Positions 28,723 through 37,999 of a stretch of DNA of 64,000 nucleotides are shown here, piece after piece (position 1 is the stretch's first letter; each line of letters begins with the position of its first letter). Under the pieces are notes generated by a model that worked only from the letters and a program-made list of their open reading frames with translations, had not been told where the DNA came from and searched no databases. Position numbers and translations under genes: made by a program. Source of the DNA: Cupriavidus agavae (GTDB lineage: Bacteria > Pseudomonadota > Gammaproteobacteria > Burkholderiales > Burkholderiaceae). The stretch spans positions 1,054,001 through 1,118,000 of the forward strand of contig NZ_SGXM01000001.1 in NCBI RefSeq assembly GCF_004217045.1. The letters run 5' to 3'.

Positions 28723-29625
28723 TCAGGCGTCGGCGCCGCTTTCCTCCACCAGCCACTGGCGGAAGGCGCGGGCGGCGGGAGGCTCCGCGCGGTCGCGCGG
28801 CCAGACCGCGTAGTAGCCGCCGCCCAGCGACGCGCTGGCCTCGCAGGCGCGCACCAGCAGGCCGGCGTCGAGACAGCGGTCGATCATGTGGCGCCAGGCC
28901 AGCACGATGCCCTGGCCCTCGATCGCCATCTGCACCAGCACGGGATAGGTATTGGCCACCAGTTCGCGCTCGAACCGCGTCTCGCGCAGCCCGTTGCGGG
29001 CAAACCAGGCGGGCCACGACATCCAGATGCGCTGCGCGTCCTCAAGCACGAGCAGCGATTCGCGCGGCAGGTCGGCGGCGCGCAGTTGCCGGCCCGCCAG
29101 ATAGCCGGGGGCGCAGACCGGGAAGACTTCCTCGTCGTAAAGCCGGCGCGACGCCATGCCGCTGGGCGCGCCCTCGCGCAGGTAGTACAGCCCGATGTCG
29201 AAATCCACGCCCGCGAGCGAGGCCAGGCTGTCGTTGACCAGCAGCCGCACGTGGAAGTCCGGATGCCGCGCCCGGAACGCGGCCAGCCGTGGCGTGAGCC
29301 AGAGCACGGCCACGCCGGACGAGCACGCCACGGTCAGCTCCACCTGCCCCTTGCGCTTCATGACGTCCTCGGTGGCCTCGGCACACCGCACGAGCAACCG
29401 CTGCACCTGTTCGGCGTACTGCTGCCCGCTGACGGTCAGCCGCAGCGCGCGAGGCTCGCGGATGAACAGTTTCTTGCCGAGGAATCGTTCGAGCTGGGCC
29501 ACCTGGCGGCTGATGGCGCTCTGCGTCAGGTGCAGTTCGGCCGCCGCGCGGGTAAAGCTGCCATGGCGCATGGTCGATTCGAAGGCGACCAGGCAGGCCA
29601 GCGGGGGAAGAGGGGTGATGCGCAT
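28723..29625 (-). CDS. LysR family transcriptional regulator (GcvA-like)
   Basis: 300 residues. N-terminal winged helix (residues 1-65): LVAFESTMRHGSFTRAAAEL, LTQSAISRQVAQLE. C-terminal ligand-binding domain from about 90, with VDFDIGLYYLREG and the WPAWF motif seen in GcvA-type regulators. ATG 29625 gives the usual MRITPLPPLACLVAFE start; the open frame upstream runs into the palindrome at 29708. It is on the same strand as the transporter-amidohydrolase pair, separated from it by the palindrome. Its target is not clear from sequence. Confidence 0.9.
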   Translation of the reverse strand: MRITPLPPLACLVAFESTMRHGSFTRAAAELHLTQSAISRQVAQLERFLGKKLFIREPRALRLTVSGQQYAEQVQRLLVRCAEATEDVMKRKGQVELTVACSSGVAVLWLTPRLAAFRARHPDFHVRLLVNDSLASLAGVDFDIGLYYLREGAPSGMASRRLYDEEVFPVCAPGYLAGRQLRAADLPRESLLVLEDAQRIWMSWPAWFARNGLRETRFERELVANTYPVLVQMAIEGQGIVLAWRHMIDRCLDAGLLVRACEASASLGGGYYAVWPRDRAEPPAARAFRQWLVEESGADA

Positions 29626-29707
29626 GGGGCGAAAATCATTGGCGGGGGGTGGTGCCAATGATAGATGCAAGGGACGTGCCCGTGGGGCTATCGCATGCTC
29701 GGGTTTT

Positions 29708-29740
29708 GCTCCCCTCTCCCGCATGGCGGGAGAGGGGAGC
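29708..29740. repeat. Dispersed CCCCTCTCCC palindrome after the amidohydrolase gene
   Basis: GCTCCCCTCTCCCGC-ATG-GCGGGAGAGGGGAGC: 15-nt perfect arms with 3-nt loop, 16 nt past the amidohydrolase stop (minus strand) and followed on that strand by AAAACCC. It separates the MFS-amidohydrolase unit from the downstream LysR gene. Confidence 0.75.
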
Positions 29741-29756
29741 AGACCACGGGGCGGGT

Positions 29757-30986
29757 TCAAGCCGGTGCGTGAACCTTCCCCGCCTGCATCACCATCTCGA
29801 TCTTCGCCTGCGGCCCTGCCAGCACGCCGATGTCCTGGAGCGGATCGCCGTCCACCACCAGCACGTCGGCGATGGCGCCGGCCTTGACCACGCCCAGTTC
29901 ACCTTCGCGCTGCAGGATTTCGGCGGCAATCGAGGTGGCCGAGCGCACGGCCTCGGCATTGCCGAGCAGTTCGGCACGGATCAGGAATTCCTCGGACTGG
30001 TACTGGTGCATCTCGCCGAGCAGGTCGGAGCCGAAGCCCATCTTCACGCCGGCCTCGGCGTAGATGGCCAGCGAGTTGCGGCCAGCCTGGCGGACCGTCT
30101 CGATCTTGGCCACGGAGTCGGGCGGCAGGCCCAGGCGGGCGCCGTCGCGGGCCAGCGCGTCGTACGTGATCAGCGTGGGCACCACGAACGCGCCGTGCTC
30201 GGCCATCACGCGGGCGGCTGCGGTATCCACGAGGTTGCCGTGCTCGATCGTGCGCGCGCCGCAGCGCACCGCGCGGGTAATGGCGCGTGGCGTGTAGGCG
30301 TGGGCCATCACGTAGGTCTGGGCGGCCTCGGCCTCGGCCACGATCGCGCGGATCTCGTCCTCGCTGTACTGCGTGTTGCCGATCGGATCGGTCGGCGATG
30401 CCACGCCGCCCGAGGCCATGATCTTGATCTGCGTGGCACCCTTCTGGATTTCCTCGCGCACGGCCAGGCGCACGGCGTCCACGCCATCGACCACGCGGGC
30501 GATGGCGCCCGCCCGGAAGGCGCACGAGCACGGCTCCAGCGTGTCCGAGCGCGGACGGAAGTCACCGTGGCCGCCGGTCTGCGATAGCGCCTTGCCCGAC
30601 GGGAAGATGCGCGGACCCGGGATCAGCCCGGTGGCCACGGCCTGCGACAGGCCCCAGTCGGCGCCGCCGGCGTCGCGCACCGTGGTGAAGCCGCGTTCGA
30701 GCATGCTGCGCATGATCGGCACGGCGCGGAAGGCCACCAGCACGTTGGGCTGCACCGCGTTCAGGCCGAGGTTGGCCAGCGAGGCCAGCACATGCACGTG
30801 CAGGTCGATCAGGCCCGGCATCACGGTCTTGCCGGTGGCGTCGATCACACGCGCGTTCGGTGCCTGGATCGGCGTGGCCGATACCTCGACGATGCGCTCG
30901 CCGTCGATCAGCACGTCATGGCGCGGCAGCAGTGCGCCGCGCACGGGGTCGAGGACGTTGCCGCCCTTGAGCAGGATCTGGGTCAT
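29757..30986 (-). CDS. Metal-dependent amidohydrolase (imidazolonepropionase/prolidase-like)
   Basis: TIM-barrel amidohydrolase, 409 residues. The metal site can be read: H63-V-H65 in GLIDLHVHV, a probably carboxylated Lys in IKIMASGG, His in VMAHAY and IEHGN, and a late Asp in GFGSDLL. Relatives hydrolyse peptidyl-proline, organophosphate or cyclic amide bonds; the substrate is not determined. No signal peptide. It starts 4 bp after the stop of an MHS transporter gene, so the pair probably takes up and cleaves the same compound. Confidence 0.88.
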   Translation of the reverse strand: MTQILLKGGNVLDPVRGALLPRHDVLIDGERIVEVSATPIQAPNARVIDATGKTVMPGLIDLHVHVLASLANLGLNAVQPNVLVAFRAVPIMRSMLERGFTTVRDAGGADWGLSQAVATGLIPGPRIFPSGKALSQTGGHGDFRPRSDTLEPCSCAFRAGAIARVVDGVDAVRLAVREEIQKGATQIKIMASGGVASPTDPIGNTQYSEDEIRAIVAEAEAAQTYVMAHAYTPRAITRAVRCGARTIEHGNLVDTAAARVMAEHGAFVVPTLITYDALARDGARLGLPPDSVAKIETVRQAGRNSLAIYAEAGVKMGFGSDLLGEMHQYQSEEFLIRAELLGNAEAVRSATSIAAEILQREGELGVVKAGAIADVLVVDGDPLQDIGVLAGPQAKIEMVMQAGKVHAPA

Positions 30987-30990
30987 GGCT

Positions 30991-32295
30991 TTACTTCTTC
31001 TGGAGATAGGCGGGCTCGCGCACCAGGCGCGTGCCGAAGAAACTGATGGCGGCGGCAATCATCACGTAGAACGCCGGGGCCATGGTGCTGCCGGTACCGG
31101 CGATCAGCCACGTGATGAAGAACGACGCGAACCCGCCGAAGATCGTCACGGCCAGGTTGTAGGCCACCGACAGGCCCGTGGACAGCACCTTGGCCGGGAA
31201 CATCTCGGAGAAGGCGGCCAGGATCGGGCCCGTGTAGGCGGCGATCAGCACGCCGAAGACCACCTGGAACACCAGCAGCGTGGCCAGCCCCGGTGCCTGG
31301 TTGATGTAGACGAACATGGGCCAGGCCAGCACGAAGATCAGCGCGGCGGCGCCCGACAGGAAGCGGCGGCGGCCGAAGCGGTCGGCCAGCATGCCCACGA
31401 TCGGCGCGAACACCAGGATCGCCAGGCCGCCCGCCATGCCGGCGATGAAGCCGGTCGATTGCGGCACCTTGAGCACCTTCACGGCGTACGTCGGCATGTA
31501 GAACAGCAGCACGTAGGTGCAGACCGTCCACAGGATCACCATCGAGAAGCTGGCGGCGGTCTGGCGCGGGTAGTCGCGCAGCACCTCGGTCAGCGGCGAA
31601 TCGGTCTTGTCGGTGGTGGCCTGGAACGTCGGCGTCTCGTCGAGGTTGTTCCGGATGTAGAAGCCCACCGGGCCGATGATCATGCCGATCAGGAACGGCA
31701 GGCGCCAGCCCCAGCTGTTCAGCGCCTCGGCGCTCAGCGTGGAGGTGACGAAGGTGCCCACGGCGGCGCCCAGCAGCACCGCCACGCCGATGCTGGCCTG
31801 GATCCAGCTCGAATAGTAGGCGCGCTGTTTCTCGGGCGCGTACTCGGTCAGGAAGGCGGTGGCGCCGCCCATCTCGCCGCCGGCCGAGAAGCCCTGCATC
31901 AGGCGCGCGATCACGATCAGCAGCGGCGCGAACACGCCGATCTGGTCGTAGGTGGGGGCGATGCCGATCAGCGTGGTGCCAGCGGCCATCAGCAGGATGG
32001 TCAGCGACAGCGCCGCCTTGCGGCCCACGCGGTCGGCGTACACGCCGAGGATGATGCCGCCCACCGGGCGCATGAAGAAGCCGACGCCGAACGTGGCCAC
32101 GGCCAGCAGCAGCGACGAGAGGTCGTTGCCGGTGGGGAAGAACAATTTGGCGATGATCACGGCGAAGAAGCTGTACACCGTGAAGTCGAACCATTCGAGT
32201 CCGTTGCCGATCACCGTGGCGATGATGGCGCGGCGGCGTTGCGAGGCCCCGACCTGGGGCCCCGTGTCCGCATAGGCGGGGGCGCTGGCTTGCAT
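30991..32295 (-). CDS. MFS transporter, metabolite:H+ symporter (MHS) family
   Basis: 434-residue inner-membrane symporter with twelve predicted helices. MHS hallmarks: GNGLEWFDFTVYSFFA in helix 1, RPVGGIILGVYADRVGRKAAL (motif A), and QGFSAGGEMGGATAFLTEYAP. Family substrates are carboxylates, betaines and shikimate-like compounds. An AGGAAGAGAG ribosome site precedes ATG 32295. Tandem with the amidohydrolase (4-bp gap), so transport of the hydrolase substrate is the simplest role. Confidence 0.93.
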   Translation of the reverse strand: MQASAPAYADTGPQVGASQRRRAIIATVIGNGLEWFDFTVYSFFAVIIAKLFFPTGNDLSSLLLAVATFGVGFFMRPVGGIILGVYADRVGRKAALSLTILLMAAGTTLIGIAPTYDQIGVFAPLLIVIARLMQGFSAGGEMGGATAFLTEYAPEKQRAYYSSWIQASIGVAVLLGAAVGTFVTSTLSAEALNSWGWRLPFLIGMIIGPVGFYIRNNLDETPTFQATTDKTDSPLTEVLRDYPRQTAASFSMVILWTVCTYVLLFYMPTYAVKVLKVPQSTGFIAGMAGGLAILVFAPIVGMLADRFGRRRFLSGAAALIFVLAWPMFVYINQAPGLATLLVFQVVFGVLIAAYTGPILAAFSEMFPAKVLSTGLSVAYNLAVTIFGGFASFFITWLIAGTGSTMAPAFYVMIAAAISFFGTRLVREPAYLQKK

Positions 32296-32700
32296 GTCTC
32301 TCTCTTCCTTTGATAGCCCTCTGTCCAGCACCAGGATCGGACGGCTGGCAGGCTTCGGGCGATCTTAGGGGCGGCGCGATGACACGGAAAACGAATTCTG
32401 CGCATGCGGCCATGACGTGGGCGCATGGCCGGTCCGCGCGGCGCCACGCGGGCCGGCATTGCAGTTCGTACCGGCCGCACATGCCAAAACTACCGTTTCC
32501 GGCAGTCGCCGTGGGGATTCTTTCAACAGTGAAGCGTGCGGCACATGGGCCGCAAGCCCTTGTAAACATTGGCGAAACGGCGATGCGCGGGCCCCTGGCG
32601 GCTGGATCGCCTTATGCGGGCCTCGCATTTGCTACTAAGCTTGGTTGGGACTGTCCGGTTCGCGGGCAGTCTGACGTGTTCCATCTGTGAGGAGATCACG
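32296..32700. other. Divergent intergenic region MHS transporter / RcnB-like gene
   Basis: 405 bp. I see no gene, RNA or strong promoter consensus. The frame of the RcnB-like gene is open back to 32569 but lacks a ribosome site and family sequence there. GGAG at 32690-32693 serves the ATG at 32701. Confidence 0.5.
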
Positions 32701-33228
32701 ATGCAAAAGAAGACGTTGATTCCCGCGTTCCTGATGGCTGCGGGCGTGCTGGCCGCGCCGTTCGTGCAGGCCCAGCAATCGTCATCGCAGCAAATGCCGG
32801 GTCAGACCCAGCCTTCGGGCCCGCGTCCGATGCCGGCGCCGGGCCAGGCCGGGGCCATGCCGCCCACTGCCACGCCGATGCCTCCGGCCACGGGTGGCCG
32901 CGCGCCGCAGGGCATGCAGGGGCAAGGCATGCAAGGACAGGGCATGCAAGGACAGGGCATGCAGGGGCAGGGGATGCAGGGCATGCAGGGCCGTCCCGGC
33001 TCGCAGGGTGCCATGGCTCCGATGGGCGCCCAGTCGCCGTACTCGCCGAAGACCTGGCAGAAGGGTGACCGCCTGCCGGCCGAGTTCCGCGATCGCCAGT
33101 ACGTGATCGACAAGTACAAGGACTACAACCTGCCTGCGCCGCGCAAGGGCCACCACTGGGTGGGCGTGGGGGCGGATTACTACCAGGTGTCGTCGAACGG
33201 GACGATCTATTCGGTGGGTCCGAACTGA
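32701..33228 (+). CDS. RcnB-like periplasmic protein with Met-Gln repeats
   Basis: Exported protein of 175 residues. The signal peptide MQKKTLIPAFLMAAGVLAAPFVQA is followed by a Gln/Pro-rich segment, then four GMQGQ repeats and two shorter GMQ units (32911-32988), then an RcnB-type C-terminal domain (about residues 115-175: PAEFRDRQYVIDKYKDYNLPAPRKGHHWVGVGADYYQV). RcnB proteins are periplasmic and in E. coli help in Ni/Co homeostasis. The methionine-rich linker is unusual and could bind soft metals, which is inference. Monocistronic, ended by a strong bidirectional terminator. Confidence 0.85.
   Translation: MQKKTLIPAFLMAAGVLAAPFVQAQQSSSQQMPGQTQPSGPRPMPAPGQAGAMPPTATPMPPATGGRAPQGMQGQGMQGQGMQGQGMQGQGMQGMQGRPGSQGAMAPMGAQSPYSPKTWQKGDRLPAEFRDRQYVIDKYKDYNLPAPRKGHHWVGVGADYYQVSSNGTIYSVGPN
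32911..32988 (+). repeat. In-frame 15-bp tandem repeat (GMQGQ) in the RcnB-like gene
   Basis: Four 15-bp units of the type GGCATGCAGGGGCAG at 32911-32970, then two 9-bp units GGNATGCAG. Units two and three are identical at DNA level, so the array can probably change length by slippage while keeping frame. Confidence 0.85.
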
Positions 33229-33287
33229 CCGATCGGAAGAACGGTTCGCGCGGGGTTCCGGCCTCGCGCGTAGGAAGCAGGCAGTAA

Positions 33288-33321
33288 AAAAGCGCGCCGT
33301 GATCGCTCACGGCGCGCTTTT
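33288..33321. terminator. Bidirectional terminator between RcnB-like gene and iorB-like gene
   Basis: AAAAGCGCGCCGTGA-TCGC-TCACGGCGCGCTTTT: 15-nt perfect arms, 4-nt loop, T4 on the plus strand and T6 on the minus strand. It ends the RcnB-like transcript and the opposing molybdenum hydroxylase operon. Confidence 0.93.
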
Positions 33322-33354
33322 CATTGGACGACTGATTCTGGCGAAACGGCTATG

Positions 33355-35670
33355 TCAGACGGTCTTCGCCTTGCCGGCCAACTGGTCGCGGATCGGCAGC
33401 GAGCGGATGCGCTTGCCGGTGGCGGCGAAGATCGCATTGCACAGCGCCGGCGCCACCGGGGGCACCGGCGGCTCGCCCACGCCGCCGGGCGGCACGTCAA
33501 AGCTGCCGCCCACCATCCAGGTATGGATGGCCCGCGGTGCCATATGCGAGCGCAGCACCTCGAAGTCGTGGAAGTTGCTCTGCTGCACGCGGCCGTCCTG
33601 GAACGTGATCTCGCCCAGCATCGCCAGGCTCAGGCCCATCACGCAGCCGCCTTCCACCTGCGAGCGGATACGCTCCGGATTGACCTGCGGGCCGCAGTCG
33701 ATGGCCATGTCCACGCGCGGAATCGTCACCTGGCCCTTGGCATCGACTGCCACCTCGACCACGGTCGCCACATAGGTCACGAAGCTGTACGCCACGGCAA
33801 TGCCGAGCCCGTGGCCCTTGGGCAGCTTGCGGCCCCAGCGTGCCCGGCGCGCGGCTTCCTCGATCACGGCGCGCATGCGGCCGGTGTCGAGCGGGTACAC
33901 GTCGGGCGATTCGGTGTAGTTCCACTTGTCCGACAGCGTGGTCGGATCGATCCGGCGCGCCGGCCCGATCAGTTCCAGCAGGTAGTCCTTCGGATCGCGC
34001 CCCGCCTTGTGCGCCAGTTCGGCCACGAAGCTCTGTACCGCGAACGCGTGGGGAATGTTCGAGACCGAGCGGAACCAGCCGATGCGCGTGTGCGCCGGCA
34101 CATCGGCCGACTCCAGCCGAATGCCCGGAATCCCGAACGGCACGTTGATCGCGGTCATGCCAGCTTCGAAATCGGCCTGGCCCATTGCGCCCACGGCGAA
34201 CGTCGACTTGATGGTGGGCGCCGCCGTACGGTGCAGCCACGCGCTGGGTTTGCCGCCCGCGCCGAGTGCCGCTTCCATATGCTCGACCGAGACCGTGTGG
34301 AAGTAGTCGTGGTGGATATCGTCGTCGCGTGTCCACTGCAGCTTGACCGGCGTGCCGCCGATGGCCTTCGAGACCAGCGCGGCCTCGCAGATGAAATCCG
34401 CCATGGACTTGCGGCCAAAGCCGCCGCCCAGCAGCGTCAGGTGTACCGTGACGTCCTTCGGGGCCAGGCCGACATGCTTGGCCACGGCCTCCAGCGCGCC
34501 CTGCGGCGCCTGCGACGGCGCCCAGATCTCGCACTTGCCATCGACGAAGCGGGCCGTGGCGACGGGCGTCTCCATCGAGGCGTGGGCCAGGTGCGGCACG
34601 TAGTATTCGGCGGAGAGCTTCTGTCCGGCCGGCGCGGCGGCCAGCGCGCCCAGGGCGTCGCCGTCGTTGCGCATGGCCGTGCCCGGACGGCGCGCGGCGG
34701 TTTCCAGCGTGGTGCGGAAGGTGGCCGAATCGTAGGCGCCGTTCGCGCCATCGTCCCATTCGAGCTTCAGCGCCGCGCGGCCCTGCATCGCCGCCCAGGT
34801 GTTGCTGGCCACCACGGCCACGCCGCCCACGGGGTTGAACAGCGGCGGGCCGTCGAAGCCTTTGAGCTCCACCACGCGCAACACGCCGGGCACCTTGAGG
34901 GTGTCTGCGCTGTCCACGCGGCGCAGCTTGCCGCCAAACACCGGCGGGCGGGCGATCACGGCGTAGACCATGCCCGGCAGGCGCACGTCGATGCCGTAGG
35001 TGGCTTTGCCCTCGGCGATGTCGCGGCTGTCCGTCGGCATGATGCGGCCCTTGCCGATGTAGCGGAACGCCTCGGGCTGCTTGAGCCGCAGTTGCTCCGC
35101 CGCCGGCACCGGCTGGCGCATCGCGGCGCCCGCCAGTTCGCCATAGCCGAGCTTGCGGCCCGTGGGCGTGTGCACGACCTCATGGTTCTGCGCGCGCACT
35201 TCGGCCACCGGGACCGACCATTGCGCGGCGGCCGCGGCTTCGAGCATCTGGCGCGCCGAAGCGCCCACCCGGCGCATCGGCATCATGAAATGCCGCATGC
35301 TGCGCGAGCCATCGACGTTCTGGCTGCCGTAGCGCGTCTCGTTGGCGTCGGCCTGGACGATCCGCACGCGGCTCCAGTCGGCTTCCATCTCGTCGGCCAC
35401 CACCATCGGCAGGCTGGTCCGGACCCCGGTACCCATCTCGGCGCGGTGCGCGACGATCGTGACGATGCCGTCCTGGCCGATCGAGACGAACACGAGCGGA
35501 TTGTCCACCACGCCACCGGGCATCGAATCGGCGCCAAACTTGCCCGGCGCAGCAGCCTCGGCCTTCGAGACCAGGCCACCCAGTTGCACCGACAGCGCCA
35601 GCGCGGCGCCCGCCTGCAGGAAGCGGCGGCGCGTGGGTTGTTCCAGCGGAGCGAGATCGGTGCGCGTCAT
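33355..35670 (-). CDS. Molybdenum hydroxylase large subunit (IorB-like, xanthine dehydrogenase family)
   Basis: 771-residue molybdopterin-binding subunit of an aldehyde/isoquinoline oxidoreductase. A Tat signal [14 protein letters not shown] indicates export, as in IorB. Moco-site features: [12 protein letters not shown], several [23 protein letters not shown] contacts, and the late [10 protein letters not shown] carrying the catalytic Glu. The substrate is unknown; N-heterocycles and aldehydes are family substrates. Its ATG overlaps the stop of the 2Fe-2S subunit gene by four bases, so the two make one complex and operon. No c-type cytochrome subunit gene, frequent in related operons, is adjacent. 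Confidence 0.92.
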   Translation of the reverse strand: MTRTDLAPLEQPTRRRFLQAGAALALSVQLGGLVSKAEAAAPGKFGADSMPGGVVDNPLVFVSIGQDGIVTIVAHRAEMGTGVRTSLPMVVADEMEADWSRVRIVQADANETRYGSQNVDGSRSMRHFMMPMRRVGASARQMLEAAAAAQWSVPVAEVRAQNHEVVHTPTGRKLGYGELAGAAMRQPVPAAEQLRLKQPEAFRYIGKGRIMPTDSRDIAEGKATYGIDVRLPGMVYAVIARPPVFGGKLRRVDSADTLKVPGVLRVVELKGFDGPPLFNPVGGVAVVASNTWAAMQGRAALKLEWDDGANGAYDSATFRTTLETAARRPGTAMRNDGDALGALAAAPAGQKLSAEYYVPHLAHASMETPVATARFVDGKCEIWAPSQAPQGALEAVAKHVGLAPKDVTVHLTLLGGGFGRKSMADFICEAALVSKAIGGTPVKLQWTRDDDIHHDYFHTVSVEHMEAALGAGGKPSAWLHRTAAPTIKSTFAVGAMGQADFEAGMTAINVPFGIPGIRLESADVPAHTRIGWFRSVSNIPHAFAVQSFVAELAHKAGRDPKDYLLELIGPARRIDPTTLSDKWNYTESPDVYPLDTGRMRAVIEEAARRARWGRKLPKGHGLGIAVAYSFVTYVATVVEVAVDAKGQVTIPRVDMAIDCGPQVNPERIRSQVEGGCVMGLSLAMLGEITFQDGRVQQSNFHDFEVLRSHMAPRAIHTWMVGGSFDVPPGGVGEPPVPPVAPALCNAIFAATGKRIRSLPIRDQLAGKAKTV

Positions 35671-36167
35671 GCCTGGGCTCCCGACCTGGCCGCCGGCTTG
35701 CGGGTGCCGGCCAGCGTGGCCGACGCCTGCAGGATGGCGGCGTTGATGCGCTGATACGTGCCGCAGCGGCAGATATTGCCGCTCATCGCGGCAATCACCT
35801 GCTGTTCGGTCGGCTTCGGCGTGGCCTTGAGCAGCGCCGTGGCTGCCATGATCTGGCCAGCCTGGCAGTAGCCGCATTGCGCCACGCCCAGCTCGACCCA
35901 CGCATCCTGCACGGCCTTGCCGACGCGGTCGGACGCCATCGATTCGATCGTGTTCACCGGCTTGCCACCCACTGCCGAGATCGGCGTCACGCACGAGCGA
36001 GTGGGCTGCCCGTCAACGTGGACCGTGCAGGCGCCGCACAGCGCCATGCCGCAGCCGAACTTGGTGCCGGTGAAGCCGAGGTTGTCGCGCAGGGTCCAGA
36101 GAAGGGGCGTGTCGGGCGACAGGTCCACCTGATGGACTTGGCCATTGATTTTGAGTGTGGTCGTCAT
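35667..36167 (-). CDS. Molybdenum hydroxylase 2Fe-2S subunit (IorA-like)
   Basis: 166-residue electron-transfer subunit carrying two [2Fe-2S] clusters. The plant-type cluster is held by C39, C44, C47 and C59 ([16 protein letters not shown]), and the second by C98, C101, C133 and C135 ([16 protein letters not shown]). It has no signal peptide of its own and is expected to be exported as a passenger of the Tat-bearing large subunit. First gene of the two-gene unit. Confidence 0.94.
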   Translation of the reverse strand: MTTTLKINGQVHQVDLSPDTPLLWTLRDNLGFTGTKFGCGMALCGACTVHVDGQPTRSCVTPISAVGGKPVNTIESMASDRVGKAVQDAWVELGVAQCGYCQAGQIMAATALLKATPKPTEQQVIAAMSGNICRCGTYQRINAAILQASATLAGTRKPAARSGAQA

Positions 36168-36272
36168 GGCGCCTTGGGGCGAGGGGCGTTTTTGTGGGGT
36201 GCAGGCATCGCGGGGATACCTACGGGTGCGGATTATGCCCCATGACGCGAATTCCGGCTGAAGGGGGCGCCG

Positions 36273-37778
36273 TCAGGCGGCCGGCAGTCCTTCCGGGAAG
36301 AAAACTTCGGCAACGGCCGCCTCGATGGCGTCGAACGCTTCGGGCTGAACCCGCTGCGCCATCTGCTTGCGCCAGCGATTCGACACCCGGCCTTTCTCGC
36401 GGAAACAGCTCGAAACAAGCGTGGCCAGGTCGTTGTTGCGAATGTCGAACTCCGCTTCGACCCGGCTGACTACCTCGTCATAACCGAGGAGAAACTCGGT
36501 TTCCGCCTGGAGATCGTGCTCCAGCGCCTCCCGGACCATCCTGACGCCAAATGCGACGCACTCGGTGGCATCCCAGTAGCGGTAGGGCGTGCTGCCGGCT
36601 GTGGACTTGCAGTCGAAATCGACATCACTGACGGCCCAGACACGCCACAGAGCGCGAGCCGGCCTGGAGAAGCTCTCCAGCGCGGCGAGATAGTCAGCCT
36701 CGTGCCGCTTGATCGCTACCGATACCGGAAGCAGGAAACCCCGCGCCATCTTGCCCGAGCGGCACAGCGCATGATGGATCAGGAAGCGCGACAGGCGGCC
36801 GTTGCCGTCCATGAACGGATGGATGAAGACGAACCAGAACGACACGATGCTGGCCACGATCAGCGGGTCGAGGCTGCGCGGCGGCTGGTTGGCGAAGGCT
36901 TCCAGCCCAGCCATCAGGGCCGGTACGTCGTCCGGCGCCGGTGGCACGTAGGTCACCGAGGCCGCGCCCCGCCCGCCGCGCCGCAGCCAGTTCTGCTGGA
37001 TCCGGTACTGCACGGCCCGGTCGTACGGGTTCGTGATGATGTCGTTCTGAAGCTCGGTCAGATAGCTTTCGTCGAGCGGACGACCATCATGGGCGCGCTC
37101 CAGCAGGCGGACAAAGCGCTCGGACTTGTCCTGCGTGGGCCGTTCGCGTTCGATCTCGAACGAGCTTTCGGTCTCGCTGAGATAGGCCCAGCTCAGCGCC
37201 CGGTCCAGGATGTCCTTGCCGACGGTGGCAATGAACGCGTCCATGCGGCCGAATACGTCCATGTCCAGCACTGCCTGGATTGCGTCGGTTCTTCTCACGG
37301 TCACGCATTGGTCCAGCGAGCCGAGGCCGTTGAAACGCACGCGCCAGCGCGGGTGCAGTTGGCCCGGTTCAGCCGTGTAGTAGCGGGCCGGATCGAACAG
37401 GCTGACGTAGGGCACCTTCTCCGGCAGGCGTGGCGTCAGTTCCGCGCCAGTGAAATGTTCCCAGAGCCACGCTGCCAGGCGCCCGTACCGGCTGGATGGC
37501 TGAGCGTCGACAGACTGCTGGATGTCGGCCTGCGTGACCTGCGGCAACGCCAACGCAAGAATGGCGAGGTTGACACCTTCATGCTTGAGGGCGAACAGCA
37601 GATGATCCAGCAAGTCGCCGTCGTCCGGCGGGGCAACCTTGCGAGGGAACAGCAGGGCGTCGCCCGTGGCGAGAATGCGCGTCGTGGCACCGGCACGTGC
37701 TTCCGGCTGCACGGGAAATGCCTCTAGTTTCAGCGTGTTCCGAATCCAGGCGTATCCAACCAGACGCATGTTATGCAT
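36273..37778 (-). CDS. Fic family protein (probable AMP transferase)
   Basis: 501 residues. The Fic active-site motif is complete: H320-PFMDGNGRLS-R331, with the catalytic His and the phosphate-binding loop. Upstream, residues 201-210 (SETESSFEIE) match the S/TxxxE part of the class II inhibitory helix, but the following residue is Arg where Gly or Asn is usual. Fic enzymes transfer AMP or related groups to hydroxyl side chains of target proteins; the target is unknown. No separate antitoxin gene is seen, in line with built-in inhibition. Two ATGs (37778, 37769) are possible and neither has a clear ribosome site. It sits alone between core genes behind an A-tract-rich region, which suggests acquisition. 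Confidence 0.88.
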   Translation of the reverse strand: MHNMRLVGYAWIRNTLKLEAFPVQPEARAGATTRILATGDALLFPRKVAPPDDGDLLDHLLFALKHEGVNLAILALALPQVTQADIQQSVDAQPSSRYGRLAAWLWEHFTGAELTPRLPEKVPYVSLFDPARYYTAEPGQLHPRWRVRFNGLGSLDQCVTVRRTDAIQAVLDMDVFGRMDAFIATVGKDILDRALSWAYLSETESSFEIERERPTQDKSERFVRLLERAHDGRPLDESYLTELQNDIITNPYDRAVQYRIQQNWLRRGGRGAASVTYVPPAPDDVPALMAGLEAFANQPPRSLDPLIVASIVSFWFVFIHPFMDGNGRLSRFLIHHALCRSGKMARGFLLPVSVAIKRHEADYLAALESFSRPARALWRVWAVSDVDFDCKSTAGSTPYRYWDATECVAFGVRMVREALEHDLQAETEFLLGYDEVVSRVEAEFDIRNNDLATLVSSCFREKGRVSNRWRKQMAQRVQPEAFDAIEAAVAEVFFPEGLPAA

Positions 37779-37999
37779 GGCAACTATCGAATGTGATTTA
37801 AGGGGCGCAACCTTTTTTTCACCAATCGAACTTTTTTTATATTTTGAGCCCTCAAGGCATACTTTTTTTAAGGGAGTGCTTCCGAAAGCTCACTTGCCTT
37901 GCATTCTGCCGACCAAATTTGCGCCACGCGAACCTTTTTTATATCGCAGGCCCATTCGCCACACAAAATTTTAGGCGGGCGCCAGCCCGCCCCGTGCGC
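37779..37999 (-). promoter_or_regulatory. A-tract-rich upstream region of the Fic gene
   Basis: 221 bp, markedly A+T-richer than the surroundings. Four T/A tracts of 6-7 bases lie at 37813-37819, 37832-37838, 37863-37869 and 37935-37940; offsets of 19, 31 and 72 bases are near multiples of the helical turn, so curved DNA is likely. Two share a longer context (CGAACTTTTTTTATAT at 37827-37842 and CGAACCTTTTTTATAT at 37929-37944). Confidence 0.55.

Noticed and set aside
33352..35754. 800-codon plus-strand open frame opposite the molybdenum hydroxylase gene
   Set aside because: Composition is RRGHA-type noise; the minus strand encodes the recognisable IorB-like protein over the same bases.
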